Part shown: piece after piece, positions 1 through 9,688 of the stretch | Numbering within the stretch: position 1 is the first letter of the stretch | Layout of the letters: every line of letters begins with the position of its first letter | Source: an uncultured Maribacter sp. | Lineage (GTDB): Bacteria > Bacteroidota > Bacteroidia > Flavobacteriales > Flavobacteriaceae | NCBI RefSeq assembly: GCF_947500985.1 | Contig: NZ_CANMTX010000007.1 | Coordinates: forward strand, 1-64,000 | Reading direction: 5' to 3' | DNA length: 64,000 nucleotides | Notes under the pieces: generated by a model | Database searches by the model: none | What the model was told of the DNA's origin: nothing | Seen by the model: the letters and a program-made list of their open reading frames with translations, nothing else | Translations under genes and position numbers: made by a program

Positions 1-50
1 TTTGCGCCGATGGTACTGCTATACCAAGTGGGAGAGTAGGTAGCCGCCTT
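1..50 (+). rRNA. rrf: 5S ribosomal RNA, 3' end only
   Basis: The first 50 bases match the 3' third of a bacterial 5S rRNA: the conserved stretch GCCGATGGTACTGC is followed by GTGGGAGAGTAGG and the closing GCCGCC. The 5' part lies before the window, so this is the downstream end of an rRNA operon running on the plus strand. A strong terminator follows directly. The exact 3' end (about 48-52) is uncertain. Confidence 0.85.
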
Positions 51-55
51 TTTCG

Positions 56-90
56 AAAGCCCTTTACAGTAATGTAAAGGGCTTTTTTTA
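56..90 (+). terminator. Rho-independent terminator of the rRNA operon
   Basis: A perfect 12-bp stem (56-67 with 74-85) with a 6-base loop is followed by a run of seven T. It sits directly after the 5S rRNA end and must end the rRNA operon. Confidence 0.85.
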
Positions 91-428
91 TACCATAAAA
101 TCAACAAAACTATACCTGATATACACGCTATAAATGAGTGTGGTAGCATTATTACCACCACTACTACTACTAGAATTAAGTTATATAGATAAGTCTGTTA
201 GGATAGTTAATATTGTACCAATCTTTAGAATAACTTAATAACTGAGATAGGATTATATGCATTAGTGCATTCTTTCTTAGCTTGAGTTCATTCCCATTTT
301 GTTCATACTCAAAAACGTTAGTTTAAAACCAGACTTGAATGGAAGTATACTCATTCATCTATTTAATTGGTTCAGCAAAACTAAACTTGGCCAGAACTTA
401 TTAGGTAAAACTGTTCTTGGTCTAAATG
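91..428. other. Intergenic stretch between rRNA operon and gltD, no gene seen
   Basis: About 340 AT-rich bases between the rRNA terminator and the gltD terminator, which face each other. I see no open frame with coding character, no tRNA and no clear promoter. The only local pattern is a short ACT triplet run near 160-171, which is too short to mean much. Confidence 0.5.
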
Positions 429-464
429 AAAAAAGCCCCAACTAAATGAATAGTCGGGGCTTTT
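429..464 (-). terminator. Terminator of the gltBD operon
   Basis: Stem 431-439 with 456-464, one mismatch, then a further 3 bp, with a short loop. Read on the minus strand it ends in six U. It lies 20 bases beyond the gltD stop codon. Confidence 0.8.
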
Positions 465-483
465 AATGCTATTTGTAGGAATA

Positions 484-1950
484 TTATACTCTTGGTAAAT
501 CACCTTCTCCTTTAAGAGGTAAAGCAGTTTCACCCATTAAGAATTTATCTACATGATGCGCAGCTTGTCGACCTTCAGATATAGCCCAAACAATTAGTGA
601 TTGACCTCTTCTTTGGTCACCTGCAGCAAATACGCCTGCTACATTAGTTTTATAATCATTTTCAGATGCTTTAATATTTGTTCTAGCATCCATTTCTAAG
701 CCTAATTGACCGGCAACTGTATTTTCAGATCCTGTGAAGCCTAAAGCTAATAGTGCTAATTCACATTTCCATTCCTTTTCTGTGCCAGGAACTTCTTTAA
801 GTTGTGGACGTTGCCCAGGAGTTTTTATCCATTCTACCTCTGAAGTTATTAATCCTGTTAAATTTCCATTGGCATCACCAATAAATTTCTTTGTAGATAT
901 GCTGAAGAAACGTTCAGCTCCTTCTTTATGTGAAGAGCTTGTTCTTAATCTCATAGGCCAAAATGGCCAAGGTTGACCTTCTGGTCTTTCTGCTGTAGCC
1001 ATTGGCATAATTTCGAAATTGGATACAGAAGTAGCCCCATGGCGAAACGAAGTACCGATACAATCAGATCCTGTATCACCGCCACCTATAACAACTACAT
1101 CTTTACCTGTTGCTTTGATTTCTTTGCCTAAATCTTTAATGCCGTCTACACGTCTATTGTTTTGACCAAGAAAGTCCATTGCTTGAACCACTCCTTTTAA
1201 ATCTGAACCTTCAATTGGTAAATTTCTTCTGATAGTTGCACCACCAGTTAATACAATCGCGTCATATTCTTCTTTTAGTGTATCCGCTTTAATATCCACG
1301 CCTATATGAACTCCACATTTGAAAGTTATACCTTCTTCTTTAAGAACATCTAAACGTCTGTCGATTACGTTTTTCTCCATTTTGAAATCTGGAATACCAT
1401 AACGCATTAATCCGCCAGGTTTTTCATCACGTTCAAATACGGTAACATCATGACCCGCTCTGTTCAATTGTTGTGCAGTTGCTAAACCTGCAGGTCCTGA
1501 ACCTACTACTGCAACTTTTTTACCTGTTTTGTTCAAAGGTAACTTAGCAGTAATCCACCCTTTCTTAAAAGCAGTTTCAACAATATTTTTCTCGATATTT
1601 TCAATAGTTACTGGGTCTTCATTAATGCCAAGTACACAAGCTTCTTCGCATGGTGCAGGGCACAATCTTCCTGTAAATTCCGGAAAGTTGTTTGTTGAAT
1701 GTAAAATTTCACTCGCTTTTTCCCATTTAGAGCGGTATACTGCATCGTTGAAATCAGGAATTAAATTTCCTAAAGGGCAACCACTATGACAAAAAGGTAT
1801 ACCACAATCCATGCAACGAGCACCTTGCTCTTTCATTTCCTTTTCAGGTAATGGTATTGTAAATTCTTTATAATCTTTTAAACGTTCCTCAACCGGTTCG
1901 TATGCTTCAATTTTTCTATCGAATTCCAAAAATCCTGTAATCTTTCCCAT
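484..1950 (-). CDS. gltD: Glutamate synthase, small subunit
   Basis: The 488-residue protein is the beta subunit of NADPH-dependent GOGAT. It takes electrons from NADPH through FAD and passes them over iron-sulfur clusters to GltB, in the cytoplasm. Visible in order: an N-terminal cysteine-rich domain with CMDCGIPFCHSGCP (about 46-59) and LCPAPCEEAC (about 96-105), the two 4Fe-4S sites; the FAD dinucleotide fold GSGPAG near 150; and the NADPH fold GGGDTGSD near 290. The C-terminal GVFAAGDQRRGQ segment is the usual FAD motif. Length is normal for the family. The ATG start gives the expected N-terminus, and the gene follows gltB by 9 bases, so the two are co-transcribed. A terminator lies just downstream. 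Confidence 0.96.
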   Translation of the reverse strand: MGKITGFLEFDRKIEAYEPVEERLKDYKEFTIPLPEKEMKEQGARCMDCGIPFCHSGCPLGNLIPDFNDAVYRSKWEKASEILHSTNNFPEFTGRLCPAPCEEACVLGINEDPVTIENIEKNIVETAFKKGWITAKLPLNKTGKKVAVVGSGPAGLATAQQLNRAGHDVTVFERDEKPGGLMRYGIPDFKMEKNVIDRRLDVLKEEGITFKCGVHIGVDIKADTLKEEYDAIVLTGGATIRRNLPIEGSDLKGVVQAMDFLGQNNRRVDGIKDLGKEIKATGKDVVVIGGGDTGSDCIGTSFRHGATSVSNFEIMPMATAERPEGQPWPFWPMRLRTSSSHKEGAERFFSISTKKFIGDANGNLTGLITSEVEWIKTPGQRPQLKEVPGTEKEWKCELALLALGFTGSENTVAGQLGLEMDARTNIKASENDYKTNVAGVFAAGDQRRGQSLIVWAISEGRQAAHHVDKFLMGETALPLKGEGDLPRV

Positions 1951-1959
1951 ATTCCGATC

Positions 1960-4900
1960 TTAAATAGTTTGTAAATTTTCTTCCTCTAATCTAATTAAAG
2001 CTTGTCTGTATTCTTCAGGTAAGACCTTAACGAATTTAGGTAAGTACGATTCCCAATTTTCTAAAATACGTTGAGCTAATGGACTTGATGTAGAGTTATA
2101 ATGGCTTTCAATTAAATCTTTTAATTGCTCGATATCATTGGTCTCAGTTACTTCTAAAAGATTAAGACCTTCTGTACTGCATCGCTTTTTAAAAGTTTTG
2201 TTACTATCTAATACAAATGCAATACCGCCACTCATACCTGCACCAAAGTTTCTACCTACTTCACCAAGAATAACAGCAACACCACCAGTCATATATTCAC
2301 AACCGTGATCTCCAATACCCTCCACTACAGCTTTGGCTCCAGAATTACGGACACAAAAACGTTCTCCAGCTTTTCCGTTAATATAAGCTCTACCAGCGGT
2401 AGCTCCATATAAAGTAACATTACCAGTAATTACATTGTCTTCAGGTACTATCGTTGATTTCTCAGGTACTTTGATAACTAGTTTCGCGCCTGAAAGTCCT
2501 TTTCCTAAATAATCATTGGTATTTCCATTAACAATCATTGTAAGTCCCCTTGTTGCAAATGCTCCAAAACTTTGTCCTGCAGACCCTGTGAAATTAAGGC
2601 GTAGTGTGTTTATTGGTAATCCTTCTGCGCCATAAGTCTTAGATATCTCATTACTAATGATTGCACCAACGGCACGATCAGTATTACAAATAGGGTAATC
2701 TAAGATTAATTTCTCTTTTCTAAATAAAGAAGGATTAGCTTTTGCTATAATATCAAACTCTATAGATTTATCTATATCGTGTTTTTGTTTTTCTGTATTG
2801 TAGAATTTAGTTCCTTTAGGTACATCTACTTGATGTAGTATTGGAGTTAAATCTATACCAGCTGATTTGTAATGGTCAATTGCTTTTTTACGATCTAGTT
2901 TTTGAACCTGACCTACCATTTCATTTATAGTCTTAAAGCCTAATTGCGCCATGATTTCTCGTAACTCTTGTGCTACAAAATACATGTAGTTAACTACATG
3001 TTCTGGCTTACCGTTGAATTTCTTTCTTAACTCAGGGTTTTGAGTAGCGATACCTACTGGGCAAGTGTTTAAGTGACATACTCGCATCATGATACAACCA
3101 GATGCTACAAGTGGTGCGGTGGCGAAACCGAATTCTTCGGCACCTAAGAGGCAGGCTATGGCAACATCTCTACCAGTTTTTAATTGCCCGTCACATTCAA
3201 GAACAATTCTATTTCTTAAATCATTTAATACTAGTGTTTGTTGTGCTTCGGCAATACCAAGTTCCCATGGTAAACCACAATGTTTTAATGAGGTTAAAGG
3301 AGAAGCTCCTGTACCACCATCAAAACCAGAAACTAATACTACATCAGCTTTAGCTTTAGCAACACCAGCTGCAACGGTACCTACACCAACTTCAGAAACT
3401 AATTTTACATTAATTCTAGCTTTTCTATTAGCAGATTTTAAATCATAAATTAGTTGAGATAAATCTTCAATAGAATAGATGTCGTGATGTGGTGGTGGAG
3501 ATATTAACCCTACATAAGGCGTAGAATTTCTTGTTTTTGCAATTTCAGGATTTACTTTTGGTCCTGGTAATTGACCACCCTCACCTGGTTTGGCACCTTG
3601 TGCCATTTTTATTTGAATTTCTTTAGCATTAGTCAAGTAGTTAGAAGTAACACCGAACCTACCTGATGCAACTTGTTTTATAGCACTATTTCTCCAGTCT
3701 CCAGTAGAGTTTTTATAGAATCTATTTTGATCTTCCCCACCTTCGCCTGAGTTACTTTTACCACCAATACGGTTCATCGCAATCGCTAAATTCTCATGCG
3801 CTTCTTTACTGATAGATCCATAAGACATTGCACCAGTTTTGAATCTTTTTACAATTTCTGTCCATGGTTCAACATCTTCTAATGGAATTGGGTCATAATT
3901 AGAGAATTCAAAAAGACCTCTAATCGTCATAAGGTTTTTAGATTGCTCATTAACCATACTCGAGTACTCCTTGTATGTGTCTGGCTCATTATTACGCACA
4001 GACTTTTGAAGTTTTGCTATGGATAGTGGATTGAACATGTGTTTTTCACCATCTCTTCTCCATCTGTATTCTCCGCCAATTTCTAAATCTAAATTAGCAT
4101 CGATATGTTTTTTGCTAAATGTTTTATGATGACGTAGTGCAATCTCTTTTTCAATTTGATAAAGACCAATTCCTTGAATACGTGTTGGTGTATTCGGAAA
4201 ATATTTTTCAACAACCTTAGTATTGATACCAATACATTCAAAAAGTTGAGATCCACGGTAAGAATTCAGTGTTGAAATACCGATTTTGTTCATCACTTTT
4301 AAAATGCCTTTTCCGACAGCCTTATTGTAATTTTTAATAGCATCGTCAAACGATATTTCTGTAATATCATGTTCCTCTATTTGCTCTGCAATAATTTCAT
4401 TAACCAAATAAGGATTTATAGCACTTGCACCAAAGCCAAATAATAACGCGAAATGATGTACTTCGCGTGGCTCTGCAGATTCTATTATAACACTAAGTTT
4501 AGAACGTTTGCCTAGTTTCTGTAATCCACTATTTACAAATGAGCAAGCCAAAAGTGCTGGAATAGGAGCCATTTCTTCTGTAACATTTCTATCTGAAAGA
4601 ATAATAATATTTGCTCCCTCGTCTACAGCTTTAGATGCTTGATTTAATAATGCTTGTAAAGCATCTTCTAGTCCGTTATGCCCTTGTTTGATAGCATATA
4701 ACATCGTAATTGAGACTACTTTGTAATCTGGACTTACATCGTAATTTTTAATTTTATCCAAATCCTCTTTAGAAATTACAGGATTTTGAATTTTAAGTTT
4801 TCTACAGTGTAATTCTGAAAACTCGAATATATTATGGTCGCTACCCAAAGTTAAACTAATATCTGTAATCAATTCTTCACGAATACCATCTAGAGGAGGG

Positions 4901-6468
4901 TTCGTTACTTGGGCGAATAATTGCTTAAAATAATTGTATATTAATTGAGGTCGTTGAGATAAAACAGCAATTGGCGTATCTGAACCCATTGAGCCAATTG
5001 GTTCTTTGCCGGCTTTTGCCATAGGAAGAACTATTGTATTGATATCTTCTAATGTATATCCAAATACAGATTTTCTTTTCTCTAAAGTTTCTTCGCCTAG
5101 AAATAAAGGGCAATCATTATAAGGAATGTCTTTTAAATGAACTAGGTTGTCATTTAGCCATTTCTTGTAAGGGAATTTTTGAGCTATGTTCTCCTTAATT
5201 TCTTCATCGTTAATAATTCTGCCTTCTTCCATATTCACCAAGAACATCTTGCCTGGTTGTAATCTTCCGTGGAATTCTACATTGTCAGGGGCGATGTCAA
5301 CAACACCCGTTTCAGATGACATAACCACATAATCATCTTTTGTTACCGTGTATCTGGAAGGTCTTAATCCGTTTCTATCTAATACTGCTCCAATAAAGTT
5401 ACCGTCGGTAAAAGGAATAGAAGCTGGTCCGTCCCAAGGTTCCATCATACAAGAGTGATACTCGTAAAAAGCTCTTTTAGCTTCAGACATTTCTGCATTT
5501 TTCTCCCATGCTTCAGGTACTAATATCATCATTACCTCAGGTAAAGATCTACCTGTCATTAATAAAAGTTCAACAACCATATCCATGGTAGCAGAATCAG
5601 ACTTTCCTGGTAATATTATAGGGAGAATATTTTTTATTTCATCTCCGAACATCTCGCTCTCCAATAATTCTTCTCTAGAGAACATGCGTGTAACATTACC
5701 TCTAAGAGTGTTTATTTCACCGTTATGACACATGTATCTAAAAGGTTGTGCCAAATCCCAAGTAGGGAAAGTATTCGTAGAAAAACGTTGGTGAACCAAT
5801 GCTAATCTAGTTACTACTCTAGAATCCATTAGGTCTGAGTAATATAGGCTAATGTCTAAAGGCATCAATAAACCTTTAAAAATAATTATCTTGGTAGATA
5901 AGCTAGGTACATAAAAGAACTTGCTTTCAGATAATTTTGATTTTATAATCGTATGCTCAGTTACTTTGCGTGCAATAAAAAGTTTCAGATTAAAATCGAA
6001 GTAATCTTGATCTTCGTTCTCTTTTGCTACGAATATTTGTTTTACAAAAGGTTCGGTTTCAGCGGCGATTCTACCAGGTATGGATCTGTTTACCGGTACA
6101 TCTCTCCATCCTAATAGTTTTAAGCCTTGTTTTTTTATATTTTCCTCAAAAACCGAGATACAAAAATCGCGTTGATTCTCTTTACGAGGGAAAAAGATGT
6201 TACCAACCGCATAGTCACCAGCTTTTGGTAATTCGAAACTACAAACAGCCTGAAAAAAATCATGTGGTATATCTATTAAAATACCTGCTCCATCTCCTGT
6301 CTTACCGTCGGCACTAACCGCACCTCTGTGTTCTAAACGTTCAAGTATCTCTAACGCTTTATGTATAATGTCGTTAGATTTTTTTCCTTTAAGACTGCAT
6401 ATAAATCCAGCCCCACAGTTATCATGTTCAAATTCCGGTAGATATAATCCTTGCTTCTTCAGTGTCAT
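1960..6468 (-). CDS. gltB: Glutamate synthase, large subunit
   Basis: The 1502-residue protein is the alpha subunit of GOGAT, which makes two glutamates from glutamine and 2-oxoglutarate. The N-terminal class II amidotransferase domain begins at Cys18 (NCGAGF), so residues 1-17 are probably a propeptide removed to free the catalytic cysteine. A central domain, the FMN-binding synthase domain (GGKSNSGEGGEDQ near 895) and the 3Fe-4S motif CIMMRVCHLNTCPVG (near 1125) follow, then the C-terminal beta-helix domain rich in glycine (GATAGRAYINGKAGERF). Length matches bacterial GltB. It is the first gene of a gltB-gltD operon with a -7/-33 promoter pair close upstream (6486-6517). Confidence 0.97.
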   Translation of the reverse strand: MTLKKQGLYLPEFEHDNCGAGFICSLKGKKSNDIIHKALEILERLEHRGAVSADGKTGDGAGILIDIPHDFFQAVCSFELPKAGDYAVGNIFFPRKENQRDFCISVFEENIKKQGLKLLGWRDVPVNRSIPGRIAAETEPFVKQIFVAKENEDQDYFDFNLKLFIARKVTEHTIIKSKLSESKFFYVPSLSTKIIIFKGLLMPLDISLYYSDLMDSRVVTRLALVHQRFSTNTFPTWDLAQPFRYMCHNGEINTLRGNVTRMFSREELLESEMFGDEIKNILPIILPGKSDSATMDMVVELLLMTGRSLPEVMMILVPEAWEKNAEMSEAKRAFYEYHSCMMEPWDGPASIPFTDGNFIGAVLDRNGLRPSRYTVTKDDYVVMSSETGVVDIAPDNVEFHGRLQPGKMFLVNMEEGRIINDEEIKENIAQKFPYKKWLNDNLVHLKDIPYNDCPLFLGEETLEKRKSVFGYTLEDINTIVLPMAKAGKEPIGSMGSDTPIAVLSQRPQLIYNYFKQLFAQVTNPPLDGIREELITDISLTLGSDHNIFEFSELHCRKLKIQNPVISKEDLDKIKNYDVSPDYKVVSITMLYAIKQGHNGLEDALQALLNQASKAVDEGANIIILSDRNVTEEMAPIPALLACSFVNSGLQKLGKRSKLSVIIESAEPREVHHFALLFGFGASAINPYLVNEIIAEQIEEHDITEISFDDAIKNYNKAVGKGILKVMNKIGISTLNSYRGSQLFECIGINTKVVEKYFPNTPTRIQGIGLYQIEKEIALRHHKTFSKKHIDANLDLEIGGEYRWRRDGEKHMFNPLSIAKLQKSVRNNEPDTYKEYSSMVNEQSKNLMTIRGLFEFSNYDPIPLEDVEPWTEIVKRFKTGAMSYGSISKEAHENLAIAMNRIGGKSNSGEGGEDQNRFYKNSTGDWRNSAIKQVASGRFGVTSNYLTNAKEIQIKMAQGAKPGEGGQLPGPKVNPEIAKTRNSTPYVGLISPPPHHDIYSIEDLSQLIYDLKSANRKARINVKLVSEVGVGTVAAGVAKAKADVVLVSGFDGGTGASPLTSLKHCGLPWELGIAEAQQTLVLNDLRNRIVLECDGQLKTGRDVAIACLLGAEEFGFATAPLVASGCIMMRVCHLNTCPVGIATQNPELRKKFNGKPEHVVNYMYFVAQELREIMAQLGFKTINEMVGQVQKLDRKKAIDHYKSAGIDLTPILHQVDVPKGTKFYNTEKQKHDIDKSIEFDIIAKANPSLFRKEKLILDYPICNTDRAVGAIISNEISKTYGAEGLPINTLRLNFTGSAGQSFGAFATRGLTMIVNGNTNDYLGKGLSGAKLVIKVPEKSTIVPEDNVITGNVTLYGATAGRAYINGKAGERFCVRNSGAKAVVEGIGDHGCEYMTGGVAVILGEVGRNFGAGMSGGIAFVLDSNKTFKKRCSTEGLNLLEVTETNDIEQLKDLIESHYNSTSSPLAQRILENWESYLPKFVKVLPEEYRQALIRLEEENLQTI

Positions 6469-6485
6469 CCTTTGTGGTATTTCTT

Positions 6486-6517
6486 CAAAAATATCAATTT
6501 AATTGAATTATATTCAA
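6486..6517 (-). promoter_or_regulatory. Probable gltB promoter (TTG-N21-TATTTTTG)
   Basis: On the minus strand TATTTTTG (6493-6486) fits the Bacteroidota -7 consensus TAnnTTTG, with TTG (6517-6515) 21 bases upstream. The start site would fall near 6480, leaving a leader of roughly 12 bases. Such AT-rich matches can arise by chance. Confidence 0.4.
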
Positions 6518-6737
6518 TGATTGAAACAAATTCAAGTAAAAAATTCAACAGAATAAATAAAAGCTTAAAAAATCGATAATTATGGATTTTTAAAACCTTC
6601 AATTTATCAGATTGATAAATTTAAGTTAATATTATCGAAAAGGATAGGTGAAGTAGGGGGTAAATTCTAGTTTTTGCAACTTTCTAACAATTGAGCATAA
6701 CTTTATTGAGAGGTTAACAAAGTAAGATTACAGTTTA
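6518..6737. other. gltB upstream region with nested inverted repeats
   Basis: Non-coding. It contains a perfect 9-3-9 inverted repeat (6601-6621, AATTTATCA / TGATAAATT) lying inside a wider 8-bp inverted pair (TCGATAAT 6573-6580 / ATTATCGA 6631-6638). These could be operator sites for gltBD, 80-170 bases above its start. No gene is seen. Confidence 0.35.
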
Positions 6738-6739
6738 AT

Positions 6740-6772
6740 AAAATTCACCCCTATTTTTTATAGGGGTGAATG
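6740..6772 (-). terminator. Terminator of the acyl-CoA dehydrogenase gene
   Basis: A perfect 12-bp stem (6744-6755 with 6761-6772) with a 5-base loop lies 15 bases beyond the stop codon at 6788. On the minus strand it is followed by a short U-rich tract. Confidence 0.8.
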
Positions 6773-6787
6773 AAGAATAATCTAATT

Positions 6788-7927
6788 TTACTTCAAAATA
6801 CTTCTTGAAATAACGATTTTTTGAATTTCTGAAGTGCCTTCGTATATCTGTGTTATTTTGGCATCTCTCATTAATCTCTCTACGTGGTAGTCTTTTACAA
6901 ATCCGTTTCCACCATGAATTTGTACGGCTTCAACGGTAGTTTCCATAGCGACTTTAGACGCATATAATTTAGCCATAGCGCCAGAAAGGTCATAATCGTT
7001 ACCGTTATCTTTATCTATTGCAGATTGATATACTAATAATCGTGCAGCTTGAATTTCGGTATGCATATCTGCAAGTTTAAATGCAATAGCCTGGTGATTG
7101 CTGATTTCAGTACCAAAAGCCTTACGTTCTTTAGAATATTTCAAAGCTAGTTCGTAAGCACCTGCGGCAATACCCAATGCTTGCGCGGCAATACCAATAC
7201 GACCCCCTGCTAAAGTTTTCATAGCAAACTTGAATCCGAAGCCATCTTCGCCGATTCTATTTTCTTTCGGAACTTTTACATCGTTAAATATTAATGAATG
7301 GGTGTCGCTACCTCTGATTCCTAATTTATTTTCTTTAGGACCAATTTCAAATCCGGGAGCACCTTTTTCTATGATTAAAGCATTTATTCCTCTGTGCTTT
7401 TTGTCTTTATCGGTTTGTGCAATTACAATATATGTACTTGCAGTACCGCCATTTGTAATCCAGTTTTTAGTGCCGTTTACAATATAATGGTCGCCCATAT
7501 CTATTGCAGTTGTTTTTTGAGATGTAGCATCACTACCAGCTTCTGGTTCAGAAAGGCAAAACGCACCTATTTGCTCTCCTGTAGAAAGTTTAGTAAGATA
7601 CTTTTCCTTTTGAGCTTCAGAGCCAAATTTTTCTAATCCCCAGCATACAAGAGAATTATTTACTGACATTATAACTGAAGTCGAAGCGTCAATTTTAGAA
7701 ATTTCTTCCATGGCTATTACATATGATAGCGTATCAAGACCGCTTCCGCCATACTTTGGGTCTACCATCATTCCTAGGAATCCAAGTTCACCCAATTTTT
7801 TAATTTCCTCTGTGGGGAATCTTTGGGCGTCGTCACGTTCAATTACTTCTGCTAAAAGTTCAGTTTCGGCAAAATCACGGGCAGCTTGTTTTATAAGTTT
7901 TTGTTCTTCATTTAATGAAAAATCCAT
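6788..7927 (-). CDS. Acyl-CoA dehydrogenase (short/branched-chain type)
   Basis: The 379-residue flavoprotein oxidises an acyl-CoA to the trans-2-enoyl-CoA and passes electrons to ETF, which is encoded at 56.4-58.2 kb. All three domains of the family are present: N-terminal helical, middle beta domain (GAFCLSEPEAGSDATS near 137) and C-terminal helical. The catalytic base is the Glu in IYEGTSEIQ (about residue 363), the position used by short-chain and isovaleryl-type enzymes. Length and ends are normal. Exact chain specificity cannot be read from sequence. It is monocistronic, with its own terminator and a possible -7 element TATCTTTG (7961-7954, minus). Confidence 0.93.
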   Translation of the reverse strand: MDFSLNEEQKLIKQAARDFAETELLAEVIERDDAQRFPTEEIKKLGELGFLGMMVDPKYGGSGLDTLSYVIAMEEISKIDASTSVIMSVNNSLVCWGLEKFGSEAQKEKYLTKLSTGEQIGAFCLSEPEAGSDATSQKTTAIDMGDHYIVNGTKNWITNGGTASTYIVIAQTDKDKKHRGINALIIEKGAPGFEIGPKENKLGIRGSDTHSLIFNDVKVPKENRIGEDGFGFKFAMKTLAGGRIGIAAQALGIAAGAYELALKYSKERKAFGTEISNHQAIAFKLADMHTEIQAARLLVYQSAIDKDNGNDYDLSGAMAKLYASKVAMETTVEAVQIHGGNGFVKDYHVERLMRDAKITQIYEGTSEIQKIVISRSILK

Positions 7928-8265
7928 CTAATTATATATAAAGGTTAACAAATCAAAGATAAAGATATAGTAGTTAAATATTACACTTAAACACCTCCTT
8001 TTGACCGATTTTGTAACAATAGTATTATCGTAATATAGCATCAGTTCATATTTAACATTTTCTTATGCGTTAAAATGTGGTCATTAAAAACCTGTTAAAT
8101 TTATAATAGTGTCGATTTAAGTATTTGGAAGTCAAATAACTTCGGTATTATTGTCAATTCATTAGGAATTCACAGACAATTTTAAATATATTTGGAAGAT
8201 TTATTTTTTAGAATTAGAACCTATATTTACAACTAATAACTAGTTACTTTAAAAAACCAACGAAA
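7928..8265. other. Divergent promoter region, acyl-CoA dehydrogenase / nhaD
   Basis: 338 non-coding bases between divergent genes. On the minus strand TATCTTTG (7961-7954) is a -7 match for the dehydrogenase; on the plus strand TATATTTG (8187-8194) is a -7 match for nhaD, 72 bases before its ATG. Neither has a well-spaced -33 TTG. A 7-bp inverted repeat, ACATTTT / AAAATGT (8055-8061 / 8072-8078), lies between them. Nothing else is seen. Confidence 0.4.
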
Positions 8266-9636
8266 ATGGAAACCATCATTGTTATTGTTTTTTTGGCCGG
8301 ATATCTTGCCATTACCTTAGAACACAATCTTAAAATAGATAAATTAATTCCAGCATTAGCTATGATGGCTATACTTTGGGCGCTAATAGCTCTTGGTATA
8401 GATGGCTATGAAAACTGGTTTGATTCTGCTCATCAAAGTCTTGTTGAAGGATTTGATAAATTTGGGCATTTGGATCGAATGCATATGATGGAGGAATCTC
8501 TTTTGCATCATTTGGGTAAAACTGCTGAAATCTTATTTTTCTTATTAGGGGCAATGACCATTGTAGAAATAATCGATTATTTCGATGGTTTTGCAACCAT
8601 AAAAGGCTTTATAAAAACAAAGCAAAAAAGTAAATTACTTTGGTTGTTTTCAATATTGGCTTTCGTGTTATCTGCTATCATAGATAATTTAACGGCGACA
8701 ATAGTTTTGATTACCATACTTCAAAAAGTAATTAAGGATAGGGAAACAAAATTGTGGTTTGCTGGTATGATAGTTATTACAGCAAATGCTGGTGGTGCTT
8801 GGTCACCAATTGGCGATGTTACCACTACCATGCTGTGGATTGCTAATAGAGTAAGTGCCGGTCAGTTAGTACTTCATGTTCTTTTACCTTCATTGGTTTG
8901 TATGATTGTTCCTGTTGTAATAGCAAGTAGGTTTAAGGTGTTTAAGGGTTTGATCGATGGGGAATTAGAAGAAGAAAAATCTAAGTCTAAGTATAGTGGA
9001 GTAATGTTGTACTTAGGTCTAGGAGCCATTTTATTCGTTCCTATTTTTAAGACGGTAACTCATTTACCACCTTATGTTGGTATGATGTTGTCATTGGCTG
9101 TTGTAGCAACTTTCGCTGAAATATATAGTAATAAGAAATTTAGCATTTCTTCAGTAGACCCAGAAGGTCAAGATAGTGAAGGTCACCATAGTCCTGTTCA
9201 CCATTCTTTATCTAAAATAGAATTGCCAAGTATATTGTTCTTCTTAGGAATTTTGTTAGCGGTAGCTGCTATGGAATCATTAGGTATACTATTTAATGCT
9301 GCAGGTGCACTAAATGAAGCAATACCAAATACTGATGTTGTAGTATTGTTGTTTGGTTTGGGATCTGCGGTTATTGATAACGTACCTTTGGTTGCTGCAA
9401 GTATGGGTATGTTTAGCGAACCTTTAGATAATCCGTTATGGCATTTTATTGCTTATTCTGCTGGTACTGGTGGTAGTATGTTGATAATTGGTTCTGCCGC
9501 AGGTGTTGTTGCAATGGGTATGGAGAAAATTGATTTTTTCTGGTATCTTAAAAAGATTGCATGGTTGGCTTTTGCAGGTTTTATTAGTGGGGCTGTTGTT
9601 TTTATCCTATTAAGAGATTTTGTACTTAACGCATAA
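8266..9636 (+). CDS. nhaD: Na+/H+ antiporter, NhaD family
   Basis: The 456-residue inner-membrane protein exchanges sodium for protons, as expected in a marine bacterium. Many hydrophobic helices are visible. Conserved NhaD stretches include EIIDYFDGF (about 101-109), IIDNLTATIV (about 138-147) and NAGGAWSPIGDVTTTM (about 170-185), with a second half repeating the pattern (SAVIDNVPLVAAS near 368). The acidic and Asn/Thr residues in these stretches are the likely ion path. A histidine-rich loop (GHHSPVHHS, about 306-314) lies between the halves. Length is normal for Bacteroidota NhaD. The exbB gene follows after 52 bases. Confidence 0.9.
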   Translation: METIIVIVFLAGYLAITLEHNLKIDKLIPALAMMAILWALIALGIDGYENWFDSAHQSLVEGFDKFGHLDRMHMMEESLLHHLGKTAEILFFLLGAMTIVEIIDYFDGFATIKGFIKTKQKSKLLWLFSILAFVLSAIIDNLTATIVLITILQKVIKDRETKLWFAGMIVITANAGGAWSPIGDVTTTMLWIANRVSAGQLVLHVLLPSLVCMIVPVVIASRFKVFKGLIDGELEEEKSKSKYSGVMLYLGLGAILFVPIFKTVTHLPPYVGMMLSLAVVATFAEIYSNKKFSISSVDPEGQDSEGHHSPVHHSLSKIELPSILFFLGILLAVAAMESLGILFNAAGALNEAIPNTDVVVLLFGLGSAVIDNVPLVAASMGMFSEPLDNPLWHFIAYSAGTGGSMLIIGSAAGVVAMGMEKIDFFWYLKKIAWLAFAGFISGAVVFILLRDFVLNA

Positions 9637-9688
9637 TTTAATTCGCAATTCATCGTTATAAAGGCAAATTCAATACTTAAAGAATACT

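Noticed and set aside
151..175. ACT triplet repeat as a microsatellite
   Set aside because: Only about four units with imperfect ends; not distinguishable from chance in AT-rich DNA.
3089..3448. A 119-residue open frame on the plus strand inside gltB
   Set aside because: It is fully covered by the highly conserved synthase domain of gltB; no family resemblance.
9637..9688. A promoter between nhaD and exbB
   Set aside because: No TAnnTTTG match in the 52-base gap; nhaD read-through is as likely, so nothing was annotated.
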